Positions 17,458-26,186 of a DNA stretch of 64,000 nucleotides are shown one piece after another. The number at the start of each line of letters is the position of its first letter. The stretch's first letter is position 1. The notes beneath the pieces are model-generated. The model did no database searches. It was not told the DNA's origin and saw only the letters and a program-made list of their open reading frames with translations. The DNA comes from Bacteroidota bacterium (GTDB lineage: Bacteria; Bacteroidota; Bacteroidia; Flavobacteriales; Weeksellaceae). The stretch lies in the NCBI GenBank assembly GCA_018902795.1, contig JAHIQD010000002.1, positions 248,001-312,000 on the forward strand. Direction: 5' to 3'. Both the position numbers and the translations under genes were made by a program.

Positions 17458-17657
17458 ATTTTCGTTTAAGGTTTTTCGTTTCGGGAAAAGTATTTTTTTC
17501 GGTGCGTTAAGATAATGAAATTTTCAATTTTTTTGATTTAATAGTTTTTTGGTGCGCTTATGATGCGCTATATATCATGGTAACTTTAAAACTCATTTCT
17601 ACAATAATTAATACTTACAATTTTGCAGTGTTTTTTTTATGAATTCAGTTAAAAAAA

Positions 17658-17846
17658 TCAATAAAAATTATTGCGCATCCATTTCTGACACTTGCGGAGC
17701 CATTTCTACCACTTGCGGAGCCATTTCTGACACTTGCGGAACCATTTCTTACGCTTGCGGAACCGTTTCTATTGGCTGCGGAAGCATTTCTATTGGTTGC
17801 GGAATCATTTCCAAAGGTTGCGTGGACATTTTTTAGGGTTGCCGAC
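17658..17846. repeat. 21-bp minisatellite, seven clear units plus degenerate flanks
   Basis: Units begin at 17679, 17700, 17721, 17742, 17763, 17784 and 17805, each near CCATTTCTnnnnnTTGCGGA, with decayed units on either side (17658-17678 and 17826-17846). The middle five bases vary and the rest is kept. Because 21 is a multiple of three, both strands stay open. Plus strand 17639-17836 would give 65 residues with Cys every seventh position. Minus strand 17645-17920 gives NGSASVR-like heptads but has to read through the gltA terminator. I do not call either a gene. The adjoining 17458-17657 stretch holds nothing else that I can support. Confidence 0.85.
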
Positions 17847-17866
17847 GGAAAATTGAGAGATGCGCC

Positions 17867-17904
17867 CAAAAAAAAATCCCCTTCAAAATAAATTGAAAGG
17901 GATT
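17867..17904 (-). terminator. gltA terminator
   Basis: Minus strand: AATCCC-TTTCAA stem, a six-base loop, then TTGAAG-GGGATT followed by a run of T. It lies just past the gltA stop codon. Confidence 0.88.
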
Positions 17905-17922
17905 GTATAAGAATTTGCAAAA

Positions 17923-19209
17923 TTATCTTGCATTCAAATCAACATAATCGCGTTTTTGTGCGCCTTGGTAAACCTGTCTTGGTCTTCCGATTGGGTCGTT
18001 GTGCAAACGCATTTCTTTCCATTGGGAGATCCAACCCGGAAGTCTTCCTAATGCGAACATTACGGTGAACATTTCTGTAGGGATTCCTAATGCTCTGTAG
18101 ATGATTCCTGAATAGAAATCTACGTTTGGATAAAGTTTTCTGCTTACGAAATATTCGTCTTCGAGTGCTACTCTTTCCAACTGCATTGCGATATCTAATG
18201 CTTTATCTTCAATTCCTAAAGAGTTCAGGATATCATCCGCCGCTTTTTTAATGATGGTAGCTCTCGGATCGAAGTTTTTGTAAACTCTGTGTCCAAAGCC
18301 CATCAAACGGAAGTTGTCATCTTTATTTTTTGCTTTTTCTACGTATTTGGCAACGTCACCGCCATCTTTTTCAATCATTTCCAGCATCTCGATTACTGCC
18401 TGGTTTGCTCCACCGTGAAGCGGACCCCAAAGTGCAGAAATACCTGCGGAAACTGAAGCAAAAAGACCTGTATGAGCGGAACCAACCATTCTAACGGTAG
18501 ATGTAGAACAGTTTTGTTCGTGATCTGCGTGAAGGATTAATAATTTATCCAATGCTCCGACAACTACAGGATCTAATTCAAACTCTTCGTTCGGTCTGCG
18601 GAAACACATTTTGTAGAAATTCTCTACATAATTAAGGCTGTTATCTCCGTGATTGATTGGTAAACCTAATTTTTTTCTGTAAGTCCAGGCGCAAAGGTGC
18701 GAGAATTTAGCGATCAGCATTTCCGCTGCGTGATCTAAATCTTCTTTAGAAGTTACATCAACTGCTTTTGGATTAAAAGCGGTAAGCGCCGAGGTAAGGG
18801 AAGACAAAACTCCCATTGGGTGCGCAGAACGCGGGAAAACATCGATAAGACGTTTCATTTCATCCGCAACGAAATTATATTTTTTGATTCCCTTTTCAAA
18901 ACCCTGGAACTGGTCGTTTGTAGGTAATTCGCCGTGAAGCAAAAGATACATCACTTCGGTGAAGTTGGATTTTTCGGCAATCTGTTCGATTGGATAACCT
19001 CTGTAATACAGTTCGCCATTATCACCATCAAGATAAGTAATATCGCTTAATGTTGCTCCTGTGTTTTTGTATCCTAAATCTAATGTAATTAAACCAGTCT
19101 GGTCTCTAAGCTTGGAAATATCGATTCCTCTATCCCCGATAGTGCTATCTATAATGGGATATTCGAAAGATTTTCCATCATAGTTCAATACAACTTTGTT
19201 ATCTGACAT
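17923..19209 (-). CDS. gltA: Citrate synthase
   Basis: Condenses acetyl-CoA and oxaloacetate into citrate, first step of the TCA cycle. The 428 residues are of the hexameric type II kind, with SAHTGLFASVSAGISALWGPLHGGANQA carried in the active-site region and GFGHRVYKNFDPRA around the second catalytic His. It lies downstream of eno with 77 bases between, and has its own strong terminator. The gap holds an imperfect inverted repeat (GGACGGC...GCCGTTC) without a T-run, so read-through from eno is possible. Confidence 0.97.
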   Translation of the reverse strand: MSDNKVVLNYDGKSFEYPIIDSTIGDRGIDISKLRDQTGLITLDLGYKNTGATLSDITYLDGDNGELYYRGYPIEQIAEKSNFTEVMYLLLHGELPTNDQFQGFEKGIKKYNFVADEMKRLIDVFPRSAHPMGVLSSLTSALTAFNPKAVDVTSKEDLDHAAEMLIAKFSHLCAWTYRKKLGLPINHGDNSLNYVENFYKMCFRRPNEEFELDPVVVGALDKLLILHADHEQNCSTSTVRMVGSAHTGLFASVSAGISALWGPLHGGANQAVIEMLEMIEKDGGDVAKYVEKAKNKDDNFRLMGFGHRVYKNFDPRATIIKKAADDILNSLGIEDKALDIAMQLERVALEDEYFVSRKLYPNVDFYSGIIYRALGIPTEMFTVMFALGRLPGWISQWKEMRLHNDPIGRPRQVYQGAQKRDYVDLNAR

Positions 19210-19286
19210 TGTTTTTAATTTTTTACTAATTTATGAATATTGATAGAGAACGGCAAATGATTTTAGCCGTCCTCCATTTATTTTAT

Positions 19287-20582
19287 CTATGATCTTTTTA
19301 TTTTAAAAGCGTCCAAACCTGGGAATACCGCAGTTTCTCCCAAAGCTTCTTCGATTCTCAGTAACTGGTTGTATTTTGCCATTCTGTCGGAACGGGAAGC
19401 AGATCCTGTTTTGATCTGTCCACAGTTCATTGCCACTGCTAAATCAGCAATTGTGGAATCTTCAGTTTCTCCTGATCTGTGAGACATTACTGAAGTGAAA
19501 CGGTTATGCTGCGCCATCTGTACGGCAGCCATGGTTTCAGAAAGAGAACCAATCTGGTTAACTTTCACTAAAATAGAATTCGCGATTCCCTCGTTTACTC
19601 CTCTTGATAGTCTCTCAACATTCGTTACAAACAAATCATCTCCAACCAACTGTACTTTGTCACCGATCTTATCAGTTAACATTTTCCAGCCTTCCCAGTC
19701 ATTTTCCTGCATACCATCTTCGATGGAAATGATTGGATATTTGGAAGCCAATTCAGCCAAATAAGAGACCTGTTCGCTGCTGCTGAACTGAGCGGCATCA
19801 GCTGTCTGGAATTTTCTGTAATCATAAATTCCGTCTTTGTAGAATTCTGAAGCCGCACAGTCTAAAGCGATCATTACATCATCGCCCGGTTTGTAACCTG
19901 CTTTTTCAATTGCCTGAAGCAATGTATCCAAAGCGTCCTCCGTTCCTTTAAAAGTTGGTGCAAAACCACCTTCGTCACCTACAGCAGTAGATAATCCTCT
20001 GGAATGAAGAATTGATTTTAAACTGTGGAAAATCTCAGTACCTTTTCTTAGAGCGTGAGAAAAAGAATCAGCTTTTACCGGCATTACCATAAATTCCTGA
20101 AACGCAATCGGGGCATCGGAGTGAGAACCTCCATTGATCACATTCATCATCGGAACCGGAAGTGTATTAGCATTAACACCGCCAACATATTTGTACAACG
20201 GCATTTTTAATTCATTGGCAGCCGCTTTTGCAGCAGCAAGAGAAACACCAAGAATTGCATTTGCGCCAAGATTTCCTTTATTTTTTGTCCCGTCGAGTTC
20301 AATCATTATCTGATCGATGAAATTCTGGTCATAAACGGGAAGTCCTACCAATTCGGGAGCGATTACTTCTCTTACATTTTCAACAGCCTTCAGGACCCCT
20401 TTTCCCATATAATCGGAACCGCCATCACGTAATTCTACTGCTTCATGTTCCCCTGTAGATGCTCCGGAAGGAACTGCAGCACGACCCATCGCGCCACTTT
20501 CTGTGAAAACATCCACTTCGATTGTAGGATTACCACGGGAATCCAAAATCTGTCTTGCTTCAATGTAAGAAATGTAACTCAT
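19287..20582 (-). CDS. eno: Enolase
   Basis: Interconverts 2-phosphoglycerate and phosphoenolpyruvate in glycolysis. The 431 residues include the N-terminal cap (QILDSRGNPTIEVDV), the metal ligands in ALDCAASEF, SIEDGMQEND and LVGDDLFVTN, and the signature SHRSGETEDSTIADLAVA. Full bacterial length. A TAAATTTG box lies 33 bases upstream. The pairing of eno with gltA and the ribosomal alpha operon looks like ordinary flavobacterial gene order. Confidence 0.98.
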   Translation of the reverse strand: MSYISYIEARQILDSRGNPTIEVDVFTESGAMGRAAVPSGASTGEHEAVELRDGGSDYMGKGVLKAVENVREVIAPELVGLPVYDQNFIDQIMIELDGTKNKGNLGANAILGVSLAAAKAAANELKMPLYKYVGGVNANTLPVPMMNVINGGSHSDAPIAFQEFMVMPVKADSFSHALRKGTEIFHSLKSILHSRGLSTAVGDEGGFAPTFKGTEDALDTLLQAIEKAGYKPGDDVMIALDCAASEFYKDGIYDYRKFQTADAAQFSSSEQVSYLAELASKYPIISIEDGMQENDWEGWKMLTDKIGDKVQLVGDDLFVTNVERLSRGVNEGIANSILVKVNQIGSLSETMAAVQMAQHNRFTSVMSHRSGETEDSTIADLAVAMNCGQIKTGSASRSDRMAKYNQLLRIEEALGETAVFPGLDAFKIKRS

Positions 20583-20614
20583 TGTTTAATTTTTTAACTT
20601 TTAATTTTGAATTA

Positions 20615-20622
20615 CAAATTTA
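20615..20622 (-). promoter_or_regulatory. -7 box (TAAATTTG) of eno
   Basis: Minus-strand TAAATTTG matches TAnnTTTG, 33 bases before the eno ATG; no -33 TTTG. Confidence 0.45.
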
Positions 20623-20726
20623 ATGAAAATAGAACTATTTTTTGGGTTTCAACACATGATTTTATTAATGTTTGCGTTAAAATTTAGTTAATTACTGCGC
20701 ATATTTTAAAATAAGAAAACTAATCG

Positions 20727-20734
20727 TAAATTTG
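20727..20734 (+). promoter_or_regulatory. -7 box (TAAATTTG) of the lipoprotein gene
   Basis: TAAATTTG 22 bases before the preferred ATG at 20756. Its position argues against the earlier in-frame start at 20732, which lies within the box. Confidence 0.5.
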
Positions 20735-20755
20735 ATTGTATTAAAACTATCAGTT

Positions 20756-21187
20756 ATGAAAAAAATAATTTATTTAGGCGCAATAGTGGTTCTTTCAGCA
20801 AACTTCAGCTGCAAGAAATCCACAGAAGGAAACAAAAGTGTTATCGTCACAGAAAGTCAGGAGAAAGAATTAAATACTGAAAACGGAAAAACCGACAGTT
20901 CTTATTCCAGTTCCACTGTTATCAAGGATGATAAAGGCACTACTGAGGAACATACCGACCGATATGTGGCAGAAGACGGATCATCAGCACTGGTGACTTT
21001 TAAAAACACAGGTAAAGAAAATACCATCAGCATCCGGAGCAATAATAAAACGATTACAGCACCACGCAAAGCAGAAAAAGGAGAAGGGGTTTACGGTAAT
21101 TATGATTTTCAGATCGTGTCGAAAAATGACAGCATAACGATTACCCAGGGAAACAATATTATTAAGCTTAAAAAGGCGAGGAAATAG
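20756..21187 (+). CDS. Small lipoprotein, unknown function
   Basis: 143 residues starting MKKIIYLGAIVVLSANFSCKK: a signal peptide with lipobox-like SANFSC, so probably lipid-anchored at the Cys. The mature part is hydrophilic, rich in Thr, Ser, Lys and Glu, and ends in short beta-like strands (NYDFQIVSKNDSITITQGNN). No family recognised. It is convergent with rplQ and shares a bidirectional terminator with it. Confidence 0.7.
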   Translation: MKKIIYLGAIVVLSANFSCKKSTEGNKSVIVTESQEKELNTENGKTDSSYSSSTVIKDDKGTTEEHTDRYVAEDGSSALVTFKNTGKENTISIRSNNKTITAPRKAEKGEGVYGNYDFQIVSKNDSITITQGNNIIKLKKARK

Positions 21188-21223
21188 GTAATTTGCAGAT
21201 TAAATAATTGAAACTGGATAAAT

Positions 21224-21258
21224 AAAAAAGCCGTTCAAGAAAATTGAACGGCTTTTTT
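21224..21258. terminator. Bidirectional terminator between the lipoprotein gene and rplQ
   Basis: Perfect CCGTTCAA/TTGAACGG stem with a five-base loop, flanked by A-run and T-run, so it ends the ribosomal alpha operon and the convergent lipoprotein transcript. Confidence 0.92.
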
Positions 21259-21274
21259 TAATTATATCAACTGA

Positions 21275-21805
21275 TTAATCAGTTTTGTTATCGGAAGATT
21301 CTGCGGCTTCGCCAGTAGTTTCTTCAGTTTTAGCTTCAGCTTTTGGAGCTTCCTTTACTTCAGCAGCAACTGCCTCAGCTTTAGGAGCAGCAGCTCTTCT
21401 GCTTCTTCTTGTTACTTTTTTCTCTTCAGCATTCGGGTTGTAAAGTTCATTGAAATCTACAAGTTCGATCATTGCAGTATCTGCAGCATCGCCCGGTCTG
21501 AATCCAGTTTTGATGATTCTTGTGTAACCACCATTTCTTTCTGCGATTTTAGGAGCAACTGTTCTGAATAATTCAGTAACTGCTTCTTTGCTTTGCAGGT
21601 AAGAGAAAACTGTTCTTCTGTTGTGAGTTGTATCTTCTTTCGCTTTTGTTAAGATAGGTTCAACATACACTCTTAAAGCTTTCGCTTTCGCAACTGTAGT
21701 GTTGATTCTTTTATGCTCAATAAGAGAACAAGCCATATTAGAAAGTAAGGCACTTCTGTGTGAAGCGGTTCTTCCTAAGTGATTGAATTTTTTACCGTGT
21801 CTCAT
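21275..21805 (-). CDS. rplQ: 50S ribosomal protein L17 (bL17), extended tail
   Basis: Large-subunit protein near the exit tunnel. The core, MRHGKKFNHLGRTASHRSALL onward to about residue 120, is standard. About 50 further residues form a low-complexity Ala/Glu/Lys tail (KAEAVAAEVKEAPKAEAKTEE). This makes it 176 residues, longer than the roughly 120-130 of E. coli L17. Last gene of the ribosomal superoperon, six bases after rpoA. Confidence 0.97.
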   Translation of the reverse strand: MRHGKKFNHLGRTASHRSALLSNMACSLIEHKRINTTVAKAKALRVYVEPILTKAKEDTTHNRRTVFSYLQSKEAVTELFRTVAPKIAERNGGYTRIIKTGFRPGDAADTAMIELVDFNELYNPNAEEKKVTRRSRRAAAPKAEAVAAEVKEAPKAEAKTEETTGEAAESSDNKTD

Positions 21806-21811
21806 TGTTTG

Positions 21812-22807
21812 TTATTTATCAGCGTCTAATTTATATTTAGCAACGTCGAAACCGAAGTTAAGACCTTTTGCATGCACTAATTCTTCTAATTCTGTTAAAG
21901 ATTTTTTACCGAAATTTCTGAATTTCATCAAATCAGACTTTGTATAAGAAACCAGTTCTCCTAAAGTTTCCACTTCAGCAGCTTTCAAGCAGTTTAGCGC
22001 TCTTACAGAAAGATCCATATCTGTTAATTTAGATTTAAGGAGCTGTCTTGTATGTAAAGTTTCTTCGTCGTATTGGATGGATGCTTTTACGGCTTCAGTT
22101 TCAAGCGTAATTCTCTCATCGGAGAACAGCATGAAGTGATAAATTAATATCTTAGAAGCCTCGGTTAAAGCATTTTGAGGGCTGATGGAACCATCAGTTT
22201 CAATATCCAAAACAAGTTTTTCGTAGTCTGTTTTTTGCTCTACACGATAGTTTTCAACACTGTACTGAACTTTCTTGATCGGCGTAAAGATAGAGTCAAT
22301 CGCAATGGTACCGATAGGAGCATTGTTGGATTTGTTTTGATCCGAAGGAACATAACCTCTTCCTTTTTCGATGTTGAATGTGATTTCAAATTTAACATCT
22401 TTATTAAGATTGCAGATCACCAATTCCGGATTCAAAACATCAAATCCCTGAATTGCTTTTCCTAAATCTCCTGCCGTTACAGTAGTTTGTCCGGAAACTT
22501 TAGCAGTAACCACTTCCGCGGTAGCGGTTTCGGTTTTAGCTTTAAGTCTTAACTGTTTGAGGTTCAGAACAATTTCTGTTACGTCTTCAATTACACCGGG
22601 AATCGTTGAAAATTCGTGCTCTACGCCTTCTATTTTGATAGAGGAAATAGCATATCCTTCAAGAGAAGAAAGCAATACTCTTCTCAAAGCATTACCGATG
22701 GTAAGTCCGAAACCTGGCTCTAATGGTCTGAATTCAAATTGACCTTTGAAATCATCAGAGTTAAGAAGGATTACTTTATCGGGTTTAATAAATGTTAAAA
22801 TTGCCAT
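21812..22807 (-). CDS. rpoA: DNA-directed RNA polymerase subunit alpha
   Basis: Scaffold for RNA polymerase assembly and target of activators. 331 residues: the N-terminal dimer domain (EPGFGLTIGNALRRVLLSSLEGYA) and a C-terminal DNA-binding domain (LNCLKAAEVETLGELV, FGKKSLTELEELV). Placed between rpsD and rplQ, as usual in the alpha operon. Confidence 0.98.
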   Translation of the reverse strand: MAILTFIKPDKVILLNSDDFKGQFEFRPLEPGFGLTIGNALRRVLLSSLEGYAISSIKIEGVEHEFSTIPGVIEDVTEIVLNLKQLRLKAKTETATAEVVTAKVSGQTTVTAGDLGKAIQGFDVLNPELVICNLNKDVKFEITFNIEKGRGYVPSDQNKSNNAPIGTIAIDSIFTPIKKVQYSVENYRVEQKTDYEKLVLDIETDGSISPQNALTEASKILIYHFMLFSDERITLETEAVKASIQYDEETLHTRQLLKSKLTDMDLSVRALNCLKAAEVETLGELVSYTKSDLMKFRNFGKKSLTELEELVHAKGLNFGFDVAKYKLDADK

Positions 22808-22840
22808 ATAATTTGGGGTTGAGCAAAAATTTGAAAAAAA

Positions 22841-23449
22841 TTATTTAGAGTAAAGTTCGACGATCAACTGTTCTTTGATATCTTCCGGGATTTGGATTCT
22901 CTCCGGAGCTGATATAAAAGTACCTTGTTTCGTTTCGTCGTTGAACTGTAACCACTCATAGTTTGCTTTAGAAGCCAATGAATCAGCGATTACCTCAAGA
23001 GATTTAGATTTTTCTCTTACTGCAACAACGTCTCCGGCTTTAAGCAAATAAGAAGGAATGTTTACTAATTCTCCATTTACTGTGATGTGTCTGTGAGAAA
23101 CCAGCTGTCTTGCTCCTGCTCTTGTTTTACCAAAACCAAGCCTGTAAACAACATTGTCTAATCTAGATTCACATAACTGTAAAAGAACTTCACCAGTAAC
23201 GCCTTTTGCTCTTTGCGCTTTTTCGTATAGGTTAGCAAATTGTCTTTCTAAAATACCGTAAGTATATTTAGCTTTCTGCTTTTCCATTAACTGAACAGCA
23301 TACTCAGATTTCTTTGATCCTCTTCTTTTATTCACACCGTGTTGTCCCGGCGGTTGGTTTTTTCTTTTCTCGAAGTTTTTATCATCTCCGTAGATTGCAA
23401 CACCAAATTTTCTTGCAATCTTAGTTTTAGGTCCAATATATCTTGCCAT
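22841..23449 (-). CDS. rpsD: 30S ribosomal protein S4
   Basis: Primary 16S rRNA binder, 202 residues. The N-terminal ARYIGPKTKIARKFG and the S4 RNA-binding domain (RQLVSHRHITVNGELVN) are clear. It has none of the N-terminal zinc cysteines found in some bacteria. In E. coli S4 represses the alpha operon; whether that applies here is unknown. It is separated from rpsK by a 79-base spacer holding short direct repeats. Confidence 0.98.
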   Translation of the reverse strand: MARYIGPKTKIARKFGVAIYGDDKNFEKRKNQPPGQHGVNKRRGSKKSEYAVQLMEKQKAKYTYGILERQFANLYEKAQRAKGVTGEVLLQLCESRLDNVVYRLGFGKTRAGARQLVSHRHITVNGELVNIPSYLLKAGDVVAVREKSKSLEVIADSLASKANYEWLQFNDETKQGTFISAPERIQIPEDIKEQLIVELYSK

Positions 23450-23528
23450 AATTCTTTAGATTTAAAGATTCAGGATTCAAGATTCAAGATTTCACAATTT
23501 TGAATTTCAAATTCTGAAAGTTCAATTG
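23450..23528 (-). repeat. rpsK-rpsD spacer with GATTCAAGA-type direct repeats
   Basis: Plus strand reads GATTCAGGATTCAAGATTCAAGATT (split here as three to four copies of a 9-base GATTCAAGA-like unit). No reading frame or clear terminator is seen. Confidence 0.6.
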
Positions 23529-23918
23529 TTATACTCTTCTTCTTTTTGGTGGTCTACATCCGTTGTGTGGCATAGGAGTCACGTCAACGATTTCACTAAC
23601 TTCAATACCTGAATTGTGAATAGTTCTGATTGCAGATTCTCTACCTGCACCAGGACCTTTCACAAACACCTTTACTCTTCTAAGCCCAGCTTCGTGCGCT
23701 ACTGTAGAGCAATTTTCTGCAGCCATCTGAGCTGCGAAAGGAGTATTCTTTTTAGAACCTCTGAATCCCATTTTTCCGGCAGATGCCCAAGAGATTACTT
23801 CTCCGTTTTTATTCGTCAAAGAAATGATGATATTGTTGAATGATGCCTGGATGTGAGCTTCCCCAATCGCTTCAACTTTTACTTTTCTTTTTTTAACTAC
23901 TTTAGTCTGTTTTGCCAT
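23529..23918 (-). CDS. rpsK: 30S ribosomal protein S11
   Basis: Platform protein of the small subunit, 129 residues. Core motifs ASFNNIIISLTNKNGEVISWAS and GPGAGRESAIRTI, and the basic end CRPPKRRRV, are all present. It lies 12 bases after rpsM. Confidence 0.98.
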   Translation of the reverse strand: MAKQTKVVKKRKVKVEAIGEAHIQASFNNIIISLTNKNGEVISWASAGKMGFRGSKKNTPFAAQMAAENCSTVAHEAGLRRVKVFVKGPGAGRESAIRTIHNSGIEVSEIVDVTPMPHNGCRPPKRRRV

Positions 23919-23930
23919 AATTCTTACCGA

Positions 23931-24308
23931 TTATTTACTTGCTTTTTTCTTGTTAGCAACAGTTTTTCTCTTTCCTTTTCGGGTTCTAGAATTGTTTTTC
24001 GTTCTCTGGCCTCTTAAAGGTAATCCTAGTCTGTGACGTATTCCTCGTTGGCAACCAATGTCCATCAATCGTTTGATGTTCAATTGTGTTTCAGAACGCA
24101 ATTCACCTTCTACTTTGATGTTTTCAGTGATGTAGTTTCTGATCAATGCCAATTCATCGTCATTCCATTCGTTGACTTTCTTGTCTTCGCTGATGCCGGC
24201 TGCTTTCAGGATTTCGGATGAAGTGCTTCTTCCGATTCCATAGATGTAAGTTAAGCCGATAACGCCTCTTTTGTTTTTTGGTAAATCAATACCGGAAATT
24301 CTCGCCAT
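23931..24308 (-). CDS. rpsM: 30S ribosomal protein S13
   Basis: Head protein contacting the P-site tRNA and bridge B1. 125 residues with ARISGIDLPKNKRGVIGLTYIYG at the start (a usual S13 beginning), RHRLGLPLRGQRTKNNSRTRKG and a Lys-rich tail that reaches tRNA. Follows rpmJ by nine bases. Confidence 0.98.
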   Translation of the reverse strand: MARISGIDLPKNKRGVIGLTYIYGIGRSTSSEILKAAGISEDKKVNEWNDDELALIRNYITENIKVEGELRSETQLNIKRLMDIGCQRGIRHRLGLPLRGQRTKNNSRTRKGKRKTVANKKKASK

Positions 24309-24317
24309 AATTTAATT

Positions 24318-24434
24318 TTAGCCTTGTCTTTGTTTAAATTTTGGGTTTTTCTTGTTGATTACAAACAGGACGCCTTTTCTGCGAACGATTTTGCAATCAG
24401 CACTTCTTTTTTTGATAGATGCTCTAACTTTCAT
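24318..24434 (-). CDS. rpmJ: 50S ribosomal protein L36, zinc-free form
   Basis: 38 residues, MKVRASIKKRSADCKIVRRK then GVLFVINKKNPKFKQRQG. Zinc-type L36 has Cys at about 11, 14 and 27 and His at 33. Here the positions are Ser11, Cys14, Asn27 and Phe33, so metal cannot be held in the usual way. The gene lies between infA (139 bases upstream) and rpsM. Confidence 0.95.
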   Translation of the reverse strand: MKVRASIKKRSADCKIVRRKGVLFVINKKNPKFKQRQG

Positions 24435-24573
24435 TTGTTTTGGTTTAATTTTCCAACGGTTAGATGAACTCCAAGTGATTCCACCCCCTTTTGTTTAAAT
24501 ATTTAAATGACTAATAAAACCGTTATGATTTTATTCGTTTTCTTATTATAATAATTTCAAGATCTCTCTGTAA

Positions 24574-24789
24574 TTAGTATCTAAATGTGATTCTTCCTTT
24601 CGATAAATCGTAAGGAGAAAGTTCTAATTTTACCTTATCACCAGGTAAAAGTTTAATGTAGTGCATTCGCATTTTACCTGAGATATGAGCAATTAAGACA
24701 TGCCCATTCTCGAGTTCAACGCGGAACTGCGCATTCGAAAGAGCTTCCGTAATAACGCCGTCTTGTTCTATATGTTTCTGTTTAGCCAT
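24574..24789 (-). CDS. infA: Translation initiation factor IF-1
   Basis: 71-residue single OB-fold protein that occupies the A site during initiation. It starts MAKQKHIEQDGVITEALSNAQF and has the conserved GHVLIAHISGKMRMHYIKLLPGDKV. It lies eight bases after secY, a normal place in Bacteroidota. The 139-base spacer before rpmJ is AT-rich and shows no gene. Confidence 0.98.
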   Translation of the reverse strand: MAKQKHIEQDGVITEALSNAQFRVELENGHVLIAHISGKMRMHYIKLLPGDKVKLELSPYDLSKGRITFRY

Positions 24790-24797
24790 TTATCTGA

Positions 24798-26177
24798 TTA
24801 CAGGTTTGATGTTCTGGATAATTTCGATTGCATCAGGCCATCATAATGGTGGTTCAGCAAATACGTGTTGATTTGTTGAACAGTATCCAGGATTACTCCC
24901 ACCATAATTAACAGCGATGTACCCCCAAAAAAGAGGGCGAATCTATCCGTTTGAACAAACGCTCCGTGCACTATTGCCGGAAGGATTGCAAAGATAGCTA
25001 AAAACATTGACCCAGGCAAGGTAATTTTTGACAAAATATCATCTATGTAATCTGCGGTTTCTTTACCGGGTCTTACTTTAGGGATCAATCCGCCATTTCT
25101 CTTTAAATCATCCGCCATTTGGTTCACCGGAATAGTGATTGCTGTGTAGAAGAAAGAGAAAATAATAATTAACAATGCAAACAGTACATTGTACTGCCAG
25201 CTGAATACATTTTTAAATCCGGCAAGGAAGGTATTGGTCTCATCAACTTTCGTTAAAAGTCCCGGAACAAACATTAAAGCTTGGGCAAAAATGATCGGCA
25301 TTACACCCGAAGCATTCACTTTAAGTGGAATCCACTGTCTTGCACCCTGCATTAAATTTCTGTTTGCACCGCCTCTTGCCTGTGCTCTGCTTACATACTG
25401 AATAGGAATTTTTCTTACCGCAACCGATAGCACAATTGCTAAAAGAACTACGAGCATCCAGAATAAGACTTCAATTAAAATCATGATCGTTCCTAAACCG
25501 CCTTTACCGGTTTGTGTAGCAATTTCCTGGATGAATGATCCTGGAAGATCTGCCAAGATCCCTACCATAATTAAGATTGAAATACCGTTTCCGATACCTT
25601 TATCCGTAATTTTTTCTCCTAACCACATTGCAAATACCGAACCTGCTACTAAAATTACAATACTTGGAAGCCAGAACATAATGGAGTCCGGATGTACATA
25701 ATATGCCGAAGCAAACTGCGCATGCGGCAAGAACATCTGTGTAATTGAAGTAAGGTAAGAAGGTGCCTGCACCAAACAAACTGCGATCGTTAACCATCTT
25801 GTAATCTGGTTCAAAGTATTTCTGCCGCTTTCGCCATCTTTCTGAAGTTTCTGAAGATAAGGAATAGCCATCCCCATCAGCTGAACGATGATGGAAGCAG
25901 AAATATAAGGCATGATACCGAGAGCCATAATAGAAGCTCTACTGAATGCACCTCCCGTAAACGAAGAAAGCAACCCAAGAAGACCTGCTCCCTGCTTGTT
26001 GCCACCCTGGTTCTGGTAATGTTCCAAAAGATTCCCTACCTCGGCCATGTTGATGGCAGGTAGGGAAATATAAGATGCGAATCTATACACGAGGACCAAT
26101 CCAAGGGTAAAAAGTATTTTCTCCCTAAGTTCTTTAAGACTCCAAATGTTTTTTAGTGTTTGTATAAATTCTTTCAT
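24798..26177 (-). CDS. secY: Protein translocase subunit SecY
   Basis: Channel of the general secretion pathway in the inner membrane. 459 residues with ten predicted helices. Landmarks are GIMPYISASIIVQL (helix 2 region), GIGNGISILIM, and the cytoplasmic loops AQARGGANRN and VRPGKETADYID. The N-terminus (KEFIQTLKNIWSLKELREKILFTLGL) is standard. Located between rplO and infA. Confidence 0.98.
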   Translation of the reverse strand: MKEFIQTLKNIWSLKELREKILFTLGLVLVYRFASYISLPAINMAEVGNLLEHYQNQGGNKQGAGLLGLLSSFTGGAFSRASIMALGIMPYISASIIVQLMGMAIPYLQKLQKDGESGRNTLNQITRWLTIAVCLVQAPSYLTSITQMFLPHAQFASAYYVHPDSIMFWLPSIVILVAGSVFAMWLGEKITDKGIGNGISILIMVGILADLPGSFIQEIATQTGKGGLGTIMILIEVLFWMLVVLLAIVLSVAVRKIPIQYVSRAQARGGANRNLMQGARQWIPLKVNASGVMPIIFAQALMFVPGLLTKVDETNTFLAGFKNVFSWQYNVLFALLIIIFSFFYTAITIPVNQMADDLKRNGGLIPKVRPGKETADYIDDILSKITLPGSMFLAIFAILPAIVHGAFVQTDRFALFFGGTSLLIMVGVILDTVQQINTYLLNHHYDGLMQSKLSRTSNL

Positions 26178-26186
26178 TCCTAATAA

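Noticed and set aside
17658..17846. CRISPR-like array
   Set aside because: Units are head-to-tail without unique spacers; the variable five bases lie inside each 21-bp unit.
17645..17920. 91-residue minus-strand protein of NGSASVR heptads
   Set aside because: Its first third is encoded by the gltA terminator hairpin and T-run, and no promoter or credible start is seen.
19210..19286. Terminator between eno and gltA
   Set aside because: An inverted repeat is present but no T-run follows, so termination is not supported.
24435..24573. tRNA or small RNA between infA and rpmJ
   Set aside because: No cloverleaf, CCA or stable stem; only weak AT-rich inverted repeats.
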